In this document: piece by piece, positions 57,026 through 64,000 of the stretch
How the letters are laid out: every line of letters begins with the position of its first letter
How positions within the stretch are numbered: the first letter of the stretch is position 1
Origin: Rs1 sp029027825
Lineage (GTDB): Bacteria; Pseudomonadota; Gammaproteobacteria; Pseudomonadales; Balneatricaceae
DNA: 64,000 bases
Reading direction: 5' to 3'
NCBI GenBank assembly: GCA_029027825.1
Contig: CP093399.1
Location: 3,348,001-3,412,000, forward strand
Program-made: the position numbers and the translations under genes
Notes under the pieces: model-generated
Seen by the model: the letters and a program-made list of their open reading frames with translations, nothing else
Databases searched by the model: none
Told to the model about the DNA's origin: nothing

Positions 57026-57170
57026 TGATTACATCCGTGTAATAGTAATAGTTGTATTTATGTTAATACTAACTGAATATGTTTGTTATTAAACTAAATT
57101 TTAGGAAAAGAAGCTATGCTAAATATGAAGGATTGCCATATTAGGGATAAGTGTGAGTTTTAAAATCAAT

Positions 57171-57401
57171 GGGGTCAGAATAGAATGGCACTTAGTGAAG
57201 AAATTAAGTGTTTAAATACAACAAGTAAAGGTTATTTTTAATTGTAATTATACTTATAATTGATGATCTGAATCAGATGAAATCCTCATTCTTAAACAGA
57301 GCGAGATAAATTAGATTTAATAAAACCAGCTTTTTAATTAGACAATACACATCAAAAATAGTTAGTTACAGACAAATCAAGCAATATTCTACTCTGACCC
57401 C
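57171..57401. mobile_element. MITE-like element with IS4-type ends, border of cassette 2
   Basis: 231 bp. The left end GGGGTCAGAATAGAATGGC matches the IS4 element's end; the right end is ATTCTACTCTGACCCC. The interior is AT-rich and non-coding. It lies 145 bp upstream of the adaptor and 19 bp before the Sel1 gene. Confidence 0.8.
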
Positions 57402-57420
57402 ATTGATTAAAGGATTTATA

Positions 57421-58098
57421 ATGAGAAAACTATTACTAATGGCTACTCTTGTCGCAAGTGTCTCTGCCAGTGCATTTACGCTTGAAGAAGATACAGCAGA
57501 CTGTGATAAAGGTATTGCCATTGGCTGCTATAACTTAGGAATCAGATACGACAAAGGCGTGGGCGTTAAAGAAGACAAAGTCCAGGGAATCAAGTGGTAC
57601 AGAAAAGCTGCAGAGCTAGGTGATATTAGCGCTCAATACAATTTAGGAGCATCTTACTTTGATGGAGAAGGTATTGAGCAAGATAAAGTTCAAGGGGTCA
57701 AATGGTTTGCAAAAGCGGCAGCGCAAAACCATGCTAATGCACAGTTTAATTTAGCGATAGCTTACGATCATGGCGAAGGGGTTGAGCAAGATAAAGTTCA
57801 AGCAGTTAAGTGGTACACCAAGGCTGCAGAGCAAGGAGACGCCTCAGCCCAACTTAATTTAGGCTCATCTTACTCGAAGGGAGAGGGCGTTAAGCAAGAT
57901 GATGCACAAGCTGTTAAGTGGCTCACGAAAGCGGCTGATCAAGGCTTAGCCGCTGCTCAATATGGTTTGGCGAGGGCCTACTATAAAGGAGAAGGCGTTA
58001 CTGCTAATAAAAAGACAGCTATTGAGTTATTTAAGAAGAGTGCCGAGCAAGGTGATGCCTTAGCAATTTCAGTCTTAGAGCAGCTAGGTATTATGTGA
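57421..58098 (+). CDS. Sel1-repeat (TPR-like) secreted protein
   Basis: 225 residues. A signal peptide (MRKLLLMATLVASVSASA) is followed by about five Sel1 repeats of 36 residues (for example AQYNLGASYFDGEGIEQDKV and WYTKAAEQGDASAQLNLGSS). Such repeats bind proteins in the periplasm or outside. The ATG at 57421 follows AAAGGA. Its promoter region is the MITE just upstream, so expression could depend on that element. The binding partner is unknown. Confidence 0.88.
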   Translation: MRKLLLMATLVASVSASAFTLEEDTADCDKGIAIGCYNLGIRYDKGVGVKEDKVQGIKWYRKAAELGDISAQYNLGASYFDGEGIEQDKVQGVKWFAKAAAQNHANAQFNLAIAYDHGEGVEQDKVQAVKWYTKAAEQGDASAQLNLGSSYSKGEGVKQDDAQAVKWLTKAADQGLAAAQYGLARAYYKGEGVTANKKTAIELFKKSAEQGDALAISVLEQLGIM

Positions 58099-58213
58099 CG
58101 AATCAAAAAGGTAATGCCTTATGCCACGCTTACGAACTAATGATAGGAAAACTAATGATAGGACACTTACTTTTAAAGGGCACTACATCCGATTTTCTCA
58201 GTGATTTTCACTA

Positions 58214-58385
58214 TGCATAACGTTGCGCGCGAAAGTAAGACGAGGCAAAAACCGGCGAGATAGCGGAATCAGTGTGCCCCTCTTTATGGGTATTACTGGT
58301 GTAAATGAGCATATTGAGCCGATTTTTAACGCCGTTTACCGAGCGCAGTTATCATACCCCCTGGGTAAGTTATGCAGAGGTCTCA
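58214..58385. repeat. second small inverted-repeat family (GAGACCTCTGCATAAC), copy 1
   Basis: The right end GTTATGCAGAGGTCTC is complete except for an insert before it, and the left end is cut to TGCATAAC. The interior (GCGAAAGTAAGACGAGGC) matches the copy at 60661. A piece of the long dispersed repeat, inverted, abuts it on the left (58150-58205). The small open frame across it is not a gene. Confidence 0.7.
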
Positions 58386-58407
58386 CAGCATATCGTTTAA
58401 GTAGTTT

Positions 58408-59493
58408 CTAAGCACTCTCCTTCAATTTGACCGTCAAATCCTGCTCTTTCAATACGATACAATTTCTTCCCTGATTTTTGGCTGCATAGAGGGCTTTGTC
58501 AGCAATTTTTAGCAAACCCTCAAATGACATTGTATTTTTAGAAGAGCTGGTGATACCCATGCTTACCGTTATTTTTATAGATTCATCTTCTGCAGATTTT
58601 ATCACTAATTTCTCAATTGCCAGCCTAATTCTCTCTGTGATAACAAGCGCTTCTGCTGGAGATGTATTGGGTAAGATGATAATAAATTCTTCACCACCTA
58701 TCCTAGCGATACTATCAATGCTTCTTATTAGATCTTTAGCAATACTCGCACTGCGTTGTAACACAACATCCCCAGCATCATGCCCGTATTTATCATTCAC
58801 CGCTTTAAAACGATCCAGGTCCATAAGCACGAGACATAAATTTTGTTTATTTCGCTTGGCTAATGCAACATACGAAGCAAATGAAGCAATCAATCCTCGG
58901 CGATTTAAAAGTGAAGTTAATGGGTCTGTATTAGCTTGTTCTGCTAAAAGGTGGATCATCGAAATTCTATTTCTTTCGTAGGCGAAAGACAAAATGATAC
59001 TGCAACATAAGGCACCAATAACGCTCAATACGGCATAAATATTATATCCCGTACCGGGAAATTGATTAACAATATAAACCATAATCAATATGTATATAGT
59101 ACTTATAAATATTGAAACTTTAAGACCTAGCTTTTCACCTAATAAGAAAAATGATATAAATGGTACTAACGGTAGCCAAATGATCGCCCCAACTACTGCT
59201 TCATTTGAAAATGCACCGTTACCTATCACGATAGCAATAACAATGATGCCCGCTATGATTCCCCAAGGTTTAAGTTTATGCTTTTTCTCAATATAAGCTA
59301 GAGTATATAAAATAATGCATGCGATAGCCTCAATGATAGAGTCTCTATATAGTTCGGCGTAAAAGAGATCTATCAAAGAAAAAACAAAAAGGAAACTGCC
59401 TCCTATTACACTACCTTTGAAAACCATGCGCTTATAATTTTCATCATAAGCGACTCTATTTACAGCAATCTTATTGTAATCGGTTCTTATCAT
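58408..59493 (-). CDS. diguanylate cyclase, membrane-bound GGDEF protein
   Basis: The protein makes cyclic di-GMP from GTP. Residues 25-175 form about six membrane segments, not a named sensor domain I can identify. The GGDEF domain starts near LTSLLNRRG (193) and has the active motif GGEEF at 266-270. The RxxD inhibitory site (RSID, 257-260) lies five residues before it, so product inhibition is expected. The length is 361 residues. It sits between small repeats at the end of the accessory region. Confidence 0.92.
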   Translation of the reverse strand: MIRTDYNKIAVNRVAYDENYKRMVFKGSVIGGSFLFVFSLIDLFYAELYRDSIIEAIACIILYTLAYIEKKHKLKPWGIIAGIIVIAIVIGNGAFSNEAVVGAIIWLPLVPFISFFLLGEKLGLKVSIFISTIYILIMVYIVNQFPGTGYNIYAVLSVIGALCCSIILSFAYERNRISMIHLLAEQANTDPLTSLLNRRGLIASFASYVALAKRNKQNLCLVLMDLDRFKAVNDKYGHDAGDVVLQRSASIAKDLIRSIDSIARIGGEEFIIILPNTSPAEALVITERIRLAIEKLVIKSAEDESIKITVSMGITSSSKNTMSFEGLLKIADKALYAAKNQGRNCIVLKEQDLTVKLKESA

Positions 59494-59514
59494 TGGCAGC
59501 CTGGTTAAATAGAA

Positions 59515-59674
59515 CCTGAATCAGTGACTTCACTGCACTACATAGCATAAGTTCTTGATTCTACAGAGGTTAGAAAAATACCCGCTGAACCTATGGGCGC
59601 AGCTAAGATTTTTCAATTCCACTGTAAAACCAATATCTTACACTCTGTATTCACTTTGAAGTCACGGATCCAGG
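59515..59674. repeat. third small inverted-repeat family, left arm
   Basis: A 160-bp element with ends CCTGAATCAGTGACTT and AAGTCACGGATCCAGG. An inverted, diverged relative lies at 60333-60545. Together they flank the gene at 59892. Confidence 0.65.
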
Positions 59675-59730
59675 TAGAAGTCTTTACTCGTATATGTAAT
59701 TATAACATGCTATTAACAACTGAAATCAAT

Positions 59731-59877
59731 AGGGACAGAGTAAATTGATTGTCAACTAACATCATTTAACCTATCCTATTGATACTTCTATAGTTTATGA
59801 TCGCTACCATGTTGGTATTGACCAACCATAACTTATGATCATAAACATAGATATATTTATCATTCTACTTTGACTCC
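59731..59877. mobile_element. old, diverged MITE-like element of the GGGGTCAGAGTA family
   Basis: 147 bp. The left end is AGGGACAGAGTAAATTGATT and the right end is CTACTTTGACTCC. The interior keeps TTTATGATCGCTACCATG and GGTATTGACC. Many substitutions make it the oldest complete copy in the window. Confidence 0.65.
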
Positions 59878-59891
59878 ATTGATCATTAAGT

Positions 59892-60311
59892 TCAGGGGCT
59901 CAGCCTCTTAACTTCTGTATGTAGATCAAACTGAATGATATACGATTTTTTAGAGCGTGGATCCTTAGCTTTAAAACTAAAAGTTTCATAGGTTCGACAA
60001 GGATTACATCTATTTTTAAGTAACTGTTCGCGAAAAGTATTTTGCCATTGAATTAAGTTTAGTTTTAAATTCGATGCTCGGTTAATTTCGGTGGGTATCA
60101 CTTTCGCTAGAAATAATGAGCGTTCTTCATCTTTTAACCCACTTACTTTTTTTAAAATACCTTGATTGAGCGTGAGTTTAACAATTGGATTATTAATTTC
60201 GCTTTTAACAATAATATCAATGCCTGGAACAGGGGTATTCCCTCCTTGCGCAAAGATGATTGTTGAGCTGGCTAAAAACGCGCCTAAAATAACGGCTTTA
60301 AATATTTTCAT
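59892..60311 (-). CDS. hypothetical secreted protein
   Basis: 139 residues with a clear signal peptide (MKIFKAVILGAFLASSTIIF, cut near AQG). The mature part is small and mixed, with CNPC at about 102-105, which could be a redox or metal pair. I do not recognise the family. It lies between two inverted copies of the third small repeat family, as if carried by them. Confidence 0.65.
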   Translation of the reverse strand: MKIFKAVILGAFLASSTIIFAQGGNTPVPGIDIIVKSEINNPIVKLTLNQGILKKVSGLKDEERSLFLAKVIPTEINRASNLKLNLIQWQNTFREQLLKNRCNPCRTYETFSFKAKDPRSKKSYIIQFDLHTEVKRLSP

Positions 60312-60332
60312 CGTATTTTCCTTTAATTACAT

Positions 60333-60545
60333 CCTGAATCCGTGACTTAAAAGTGAATACAGAGTGTAAGATATTGGCTCTATAGTGGAATTTAAAAATT
60401 ATTAACTGCAAGCTCATATGCGTCCTGCATTCGCTAAATAACTGCATCCATGCATAAAACTTATCAGTTCAGCGGGTATTTTTCTAACCGCTGTTGAATC
60501 AATAGCTTGCGCTATATGTAGTGGTCTGTTGAATCACTGATTCAG
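60333..60545. repeat. third small inverted-repeat family, right arm (inverted)
   Basis: 213 bp, ends CCTGAATCCGTGACTT and TCACTGATTCAG. On the other strand it matches the element at 59515 through AGCGGGTATTTTTCTAACC and GAATACAGAGTGTAAG, with an insert in the middle. Confidence 0.65.
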
Positions 60546-60660
60546 ATACTAACTAGCAACTATTTAGTCCTCTGTTAGAAAATGTCAAAAGCCGCCCAGG
60601 CAGTGTTTATTATTAGAATACAAACGCGATATAAAAAGAATCCCCACTAATAGTAAAGAT

Positions 60661-60799
60661 GAGACCTCTGCATAACGTTGCGAGCGAAAGTAAGACAAGG
60701 CAAAAACCGGCGAGATAGCGGAGTTTACTGGTGTAAATGAGCAGATTGAGCCGGTTTTTAACGCCGTATTACCGAGCGCAGTAGTTATGCAGAGGTCTC
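60661..60799. mobile_element. second small inverted-repeat family, copy 2 (complete)
   Basis: 139 bp with perfect ends GAGACCTCTGCATAAC and GTTATGCAGAGGTCTC. It is flanked by AAGAT on both sides, a likely 5-bp target duplication. It has no coding capacity, so it would need a transposase from elsewhere. Confidence 0.8.
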
Positions 60800-61066
60800 A
60801 AGATAGTATCTGGCATAACTAGAAGTAGGGATATACATTGGATTGAGGTCAAAGAAATTCTGTGGCGGGGTGCTAATTTGATAAACAGGCGGAGGTTACA
60901 GGCAGACTTTATGCTCCCGGCAAAGGCTAAATGCCGGCAACGTCGCGAAGAGCTTATTGAGCATGAATGGGCAATCCGAGCGGCCGGTAATATAGCGAAT
61001 ATAGACCCGCTGTAATTCTAAACAATGACGATTTATACCTCCAATTGAAAAAGGTACAGATTTAAA

Positions 61067-61768
61067 TCAATGACCAGTTTCAAGCTTTTTCAAGAAATCT
61101 TGTTCAATTTTTATTATTTGACCAGCAATTAACATTTTCTGTAATTCAGCGTCTAATTTATCGACTAAATGCGCATTTTTGCGATGTAAATAGTGATACA
61201 TCTTCAATGTTGTAATGGGGGGTTCTAGTCCTATTATTTCACTATTTTTTATTTCATATAATGCTTTCGTAGCATCAGGAACTTGGGATATAACTACATC
61301 AACTCTATCTTTAAGTAACATAGCCATCATTTGTTTATCACTGCCTAAAGAGGTCGCATTCATACCTTTGGTTCCTTTTTCAGCATATAAATGACCGCGA
61401 TGAATAGCTATCTTATAAGGGTTTAGGCTTTGCCAACCATTAAATTTAAATTTTAGATTTTTAACATATACCTTACTATTCAATCTACATATCGAGGTTT
61501 TAATACGAACTAAATCAGGGTGGTTCTTCTCAGCCCCAACTATTCTCATTAATTCTCCATCAACCACACCAGAACTAGATAGAATCAGTGATCTTTTCGC
61601 TGGATACTTATTCACTTTGATTTCAATACCTAGGTTTCGATAAGCATAACGTAGTACATTTTCACAAATATCAGCGGTTAACATCCCTTTCAACGTAGAT
61701 AATTGAAGAGTTTCTGCTGCTAAGATAGATGGCAGTAAAAGCAACGAAAGAAATATATATTTTGTCAT
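61067..61768 (-). CDS. periplasmic substrate-binding-like protein
   Basis: 233 residues with signal peptide MTKYIFLSLLLLPSILAAET. The remaining sequence fits a family 3-like binding fold: ICENVLRYAYRNLGIEIKV, then SSSGVVDGELMRI, YKIAIHRGHLYAEKG and MLLKDRVDVVISQ. No transport genes adjoin. Ligand unknown. It may mark the end of the accessory region. Confidence 0.75.
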   Translation of the reverse strand: MTKYIFLSLLLLPSILAAETLQLSTLKGMLTADICENVLRYAYRNLGIEIKVNKYPAKRSLILSSSGVVDGELMRIVGAEKNHPDLVRIKTSICRLNSKVYVKNLKFKFNGWQSLNPYKIAIHRGHLYAEKGTKGMNATSLGSDKQMMAMLLKDRVDVVISQVPDATKALYEIKNSEIIGLEPPITTLKMYHYLHRKNAHLVDKLDAELQKMLIAGQIIKIEQDFLKKLETGH

Positions 61769-62021
61769 GAAGGCACTCCTATAAATTTGATATATAAATT
61801 ATAGTACCAATTTTTAATATTTCATTTATCTGAACTAAAAATCTGCCTAGCAACGGTACTTGTACGCTGCTTATCTTTTTATGACTGCCTCTAAAGCAAC
61901 GGTACCATTCCAAGTAGACGTTTTCTTTACACAACTTTACGCTAGCTTAACCCTAGTTTGCAGTTCTTGAGTGCATACTTACTCCATCGAAACATCATCT
62001 ATAGCACTTTGGAGATACACC

Positions 62022-62546
62022 ATGAAAATCAAAAAAATTGCAATGTTCGCGATCCCTGCACTTATTTTAACCACTACCTTCACAGTGCTACACGCCAAGG
62101 AAGAAGGACAAAAATTCAATAACAGTGGCCCGTTTAACCACCAGGGAATGGGCAAAAATTTTGCTGGAAAATCTCGACACAATGCTACCGAAAAGTTAGA
62201 GTTTTTGACCGAAAAACTGGCATTAAATCCCGCGCAAGAAAGTCAGCTGAAAGAGTTATTTGCAAAGGGCCCATCATCTAAGTCACAGCTATTCAGCCAG
62301 CGCAAAAATCTGCACCAAGCTATTCGCGACCTAGATGCTAGCAGTGCAGATTACTCGACTGAGCTCGCCGCACTCAAGCAACAGGCGGCTGTCATCGCCC
62401 ACTCAAAAATTGATTCGATGCTAACCATGCGTCAAAGCATTCAGGCGATACTAACACCAGAGCAATACCAAAAAATGCAAGAGATGCGCAGCAACCGTGA
62501 CGGTCATCACCGAGACGACAAGAAAATCGGCAATAATGCTGGCTAA
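62022..62546 (+). CDS. Spy/CpxP family periplasmic protein
   Basis: 174 residues from the ATG at 62022 (after GGAG), with a signal peptide ending near VLHAKE. It has the two LTxxQ-like motifs of the family: LALNPAQESQLKELF and ILTPEQYQKMQEMR. Spy and CpxP are periplasmic helical cradle proteins that act as chaperones or restrain the Cpx sensor. No cpxRA genes are visible here. A longer frame to 61971 would place 17 residues before the signal peptide. Confidence 0.82.
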   Translation: MKIKKIAMFAIPALILTTTFTVLHAKEEGQKFNNSGPFNHQGMGKNFAGKSRHNATEKLEFLTEKLALNPAQESQLKELFAKGPSSKSQLFSQRKNLHQAIRDLDASSADYSTELAALKQQAAVIAHSKIDSMLTMRQSIQAILTPEQYQKMQEMRSNRDGHHRDDKKIGNNAG

Positions 62547-62688
62547 AAGCTGAGTTGGACTCGACATTGACAGGAGCCGGTTCTCTACCAGCTTCTGTCA
62601 ATCAATGCGTTGATATAAACAGCTGCTTAAGATTAATTTTAAATCACTGTCAGCTATGTAATAGCAGTTTGATGATAGAATAGTATTT

Positions 62689-62925
62689 TTGGCGACAGTG
62701 GACACTAGTAACTTGAACTTTTCAGATATCAATACCAGCACAGCTCTATCTTTTAAGAAACAGCGTAAGATGATCAAGGATATAGGCAAAGGAGCTACTG
62801 TACTCTGTGACAATTGCCGCAAGCCCTTGTCATTGACTACTCCCAAGAAAGGTGCCGCCGAGCGAAAAACAGGGGTCAGTTGTGCCAAAGGCTGCACAGA
62901 TATTGCACTAGAGTTTTCGGCATAA
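62689..62925 (+). CDS. small putative zinc-ribbon protein
   Basis: 78 residues from a TTG at 62689; a GTG at 62698 is also possible. The C-terminal half has CDNCRKPLSLTTPKKG and, later, CAKGC, giving two cysteine pairs that could bind zinc. I do not recognise a named family. It stands alone, between the Spy-like gene and the lipase. Confidence 0.5.
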   Translation: MATVDTSNLNFSDINTSTALSFKKQRKMIKDIGKGATVLCDNCRKPLSLTTPKKGAAERKTGVSCAKGCTDIALEFSA

Positions 62926-63080
62926 AATCAGTAGCACCCTCCTCTTAAAACTAGCTCAGATATTGCCTTAGCTTCTTAATAACAGCTCCTTAATAATAGC
63001 CCAGCGAGTTGTTTTAACTCAGCTATCTATGCAGAGACCCATGCAGCTATCCATCTAGAAAAAACCAGCCGCTAGCTAGT

Positions 63081-64000
63081 TTAAATGACTCTATCTTTGG
63101 CGCGCTGGGCAAGTTTCTGAGTATAATTGAGAATAAAGTGATCTCTGGCGAGATTAAAGAATGAATTCATAATTTGTTGACCAAAATCCTGCAGCACAAT
63201 GAATATATTGGGGCTATGTTTAACCGATACTGTGCTTGGCCTTCTGTCAGTTTGTAGCTCCCCCTGGATATAAACCAAATGCCCATAGTGGGTATAACCC
63301 AGCATTTTTCGGCGTAGCCATTCGCTCACTTGTTTGGTGCCATTTACCGGTATTAAGCGCAGCAAATTCAAGCAAAAGCGCTTGCCGAAACCAAATGGTA
63401 GTCTAGTCACAATATCTGCTCGATGAACGACACGATAGACTGGCGTGCGCACGCCATGATAAAACTGATCATTAGCGACGCGCGGGCATCCGTATGTGTA
63501 AGTAGCGCCAATCGTGAAATCCTGTAAATATTTAGTCGCGAGCATAGCCCATGCACCACCGAGAGAGTGCCCGGTGATATATACAGGTATGCTGTTGCCT
63601 TGTTTAGTGAGACTGTCGCGTATCTCTTTTAAAACCAGATGAAGGCCATCATGAAACCCTTGATGAGCCAGTCCTCCACCTATTGCTGGCTTTAAGCCTG
63701 CTTTAATATCCGTAAACGCATCTTTGACAGATGAAGTACCACGAAATGCCAACACCAGAAAGGACTCATTACCGTTGCTGATTTTTGCCAATAACGCTTC
63801 CGTATCACCTTTTACAAAAGTATCCACTAACTCAATATCATGCTGTTTGAGGATCATTTCAACATTACTTTGATCACCATTTGAACGCTCTACCAAGTTC
63901 GCCAACAAACCATCAATTTCGCTGTCAAAATGGCCACTGGCAACTAGTTCTTTTATTTCAGTGATTAATTTTTTAACACTTTTCTCTTGTGGTAATTCTT
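63081..64000 (-). CDS. lipase class 3 family protein, N-terminus outside window
   Basis: An alpha/beta hydrolase. FLVLAFRGTSSVKDAFTDI is the conserved first strand block. The nucleophile elbow is GHSLGGAWA with the catalytic Ser; an Asp lies in HRADIVTRLP and a His in YTHYGHLVY. The frame remains open past the TTG at 63908 to the window end (ELPQEKSVKKLITEIKELVA), so the true start lies beyond base 64000. No signal peptide is visible in the part seen. The substrate is probably an acylglycerol or phospholipid. Confidence 0.88.
   Translation of the reverse strand, partial: ELPQEKSVKKLITEIKELVASGHFDSEIDGLLANLVERSNGDQSNVEMILKQHDIELVDTFVKGDTEALLAKISNGNESFLVLAFRGTSSVKDAFTDIKAGLKPAIGGGLAHQGFHDGLHLVLKEIRDSLTKQGNSIPVYITGHSLGGAWAMLATKYLQDFTIGATYTYGCPRVANDQFYHGVRTPVYRVVHRADIVTRLPFGFGKRFCLNLLRLIPVNGTKQVSEWLRRKMLGYTHYGHLVYIQGELQTDRRPSTVSVKHSPNIFIVLQDFGQQIMNSFFNLARDHFILNYTQKLAQRAKDRVI

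Noticed and set aside
58223..58411. 62-codon open frame
   Set aside because: It lies across the second small inverted-repeat element and has no protein-like features.
31864..62000. Classical integrative island with attL/attR
   Set aside because: No integrase and no second copy of the ssrA 3' end were found in the window; kept only as a possibility.

Overview
The window is a piece of a gammaproteobacterial chromosome. The left part carries the classical rpsB-tsf-pyrH-frr-uppS-cdsA-rseP-bamA-lpxD-fabZ-lpxA-lpxB-rnhB-dnaE-accA-tilS order. It is followed by map-glnD, a flgO/flgP/flgT flagellar ring cluster, fur, bamE-rnfH-ratA, smpB, a degQ-like protease and the tmRNA gene. I cannot name the genus. 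The FlgOPT set indicates a flagellated, free-living or host-associated gammaproteobacterium of moderate G+C.

Region 1 (1-18.2 kb, minus strand) is a dense run of housekeeping genes for translation, lipid A and phospholipid synthesis, outer-membrane assembly and DNA replication. Two genes usually found inside this run are missing: dxr (between cdsA and rseP) and skp (between bamA and lpxD). A terminator follows tsf and a smaller hairpin sits between rpsB and tsf. Region 2 (18.5-31.5 kb) holds map, glnD, the flagellar ring genes, fur, bamE, rnfH, ratA, an NSS transporter, smpB and degQ. glnD is interrupted by one in-frame TGA codon.

Region 3 (31.9-61 kb) starts right after the tmRNA gene and its terminator and is an accessory region. 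It is littered with short inverted-repeat elements whose ends read GGGGTCAGAGTA. These ends are shared with an IS4-family element (47.1-48.7 kb). The region also holds one complete IS3 element (inserted with a 3-bp target duplication in an unknown gene), remnants of IS66, IS256 and a second IS4 copy, two other small inverted-repeat families, and a 500-bp long repeat. Between these lie two type VI secretion cargo cassettes in opposite orientation. Cassette 1 is adaptor-effector-immunity at 40.8-44.3 kb. Cassette 2 is adaptor-effector body-AHH nuclease-immunity at 57.0-52.9 kb. Each cassette is bracketed by GGGGTCAGAGTA-ended elements. The two adaptors share almost identical upstream DNA and N-termini and then diverge. 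The adaptor of cassette 2 has one in-frame TAG. A 154-codon gene is also present twice, each time between such elements. Other cargo includes a HEPN-like protein, a Fic protein, lone periplasmic binding proteins, a Sel1-repeat protein and a diguanylate cyclase.

Region 4 (61-64 kb) has a periplasmic binding protein, a Spy/CpxP-like protein, a small zinc-ribbon protein and a class 3 lipase that runs off the window. No VgrG, Hcp, PAAR or T6SS core gene is present here, so the cassettes would depend on a secretion machine encoded elsewhere. All family and domain calls come from motifs read by eye.
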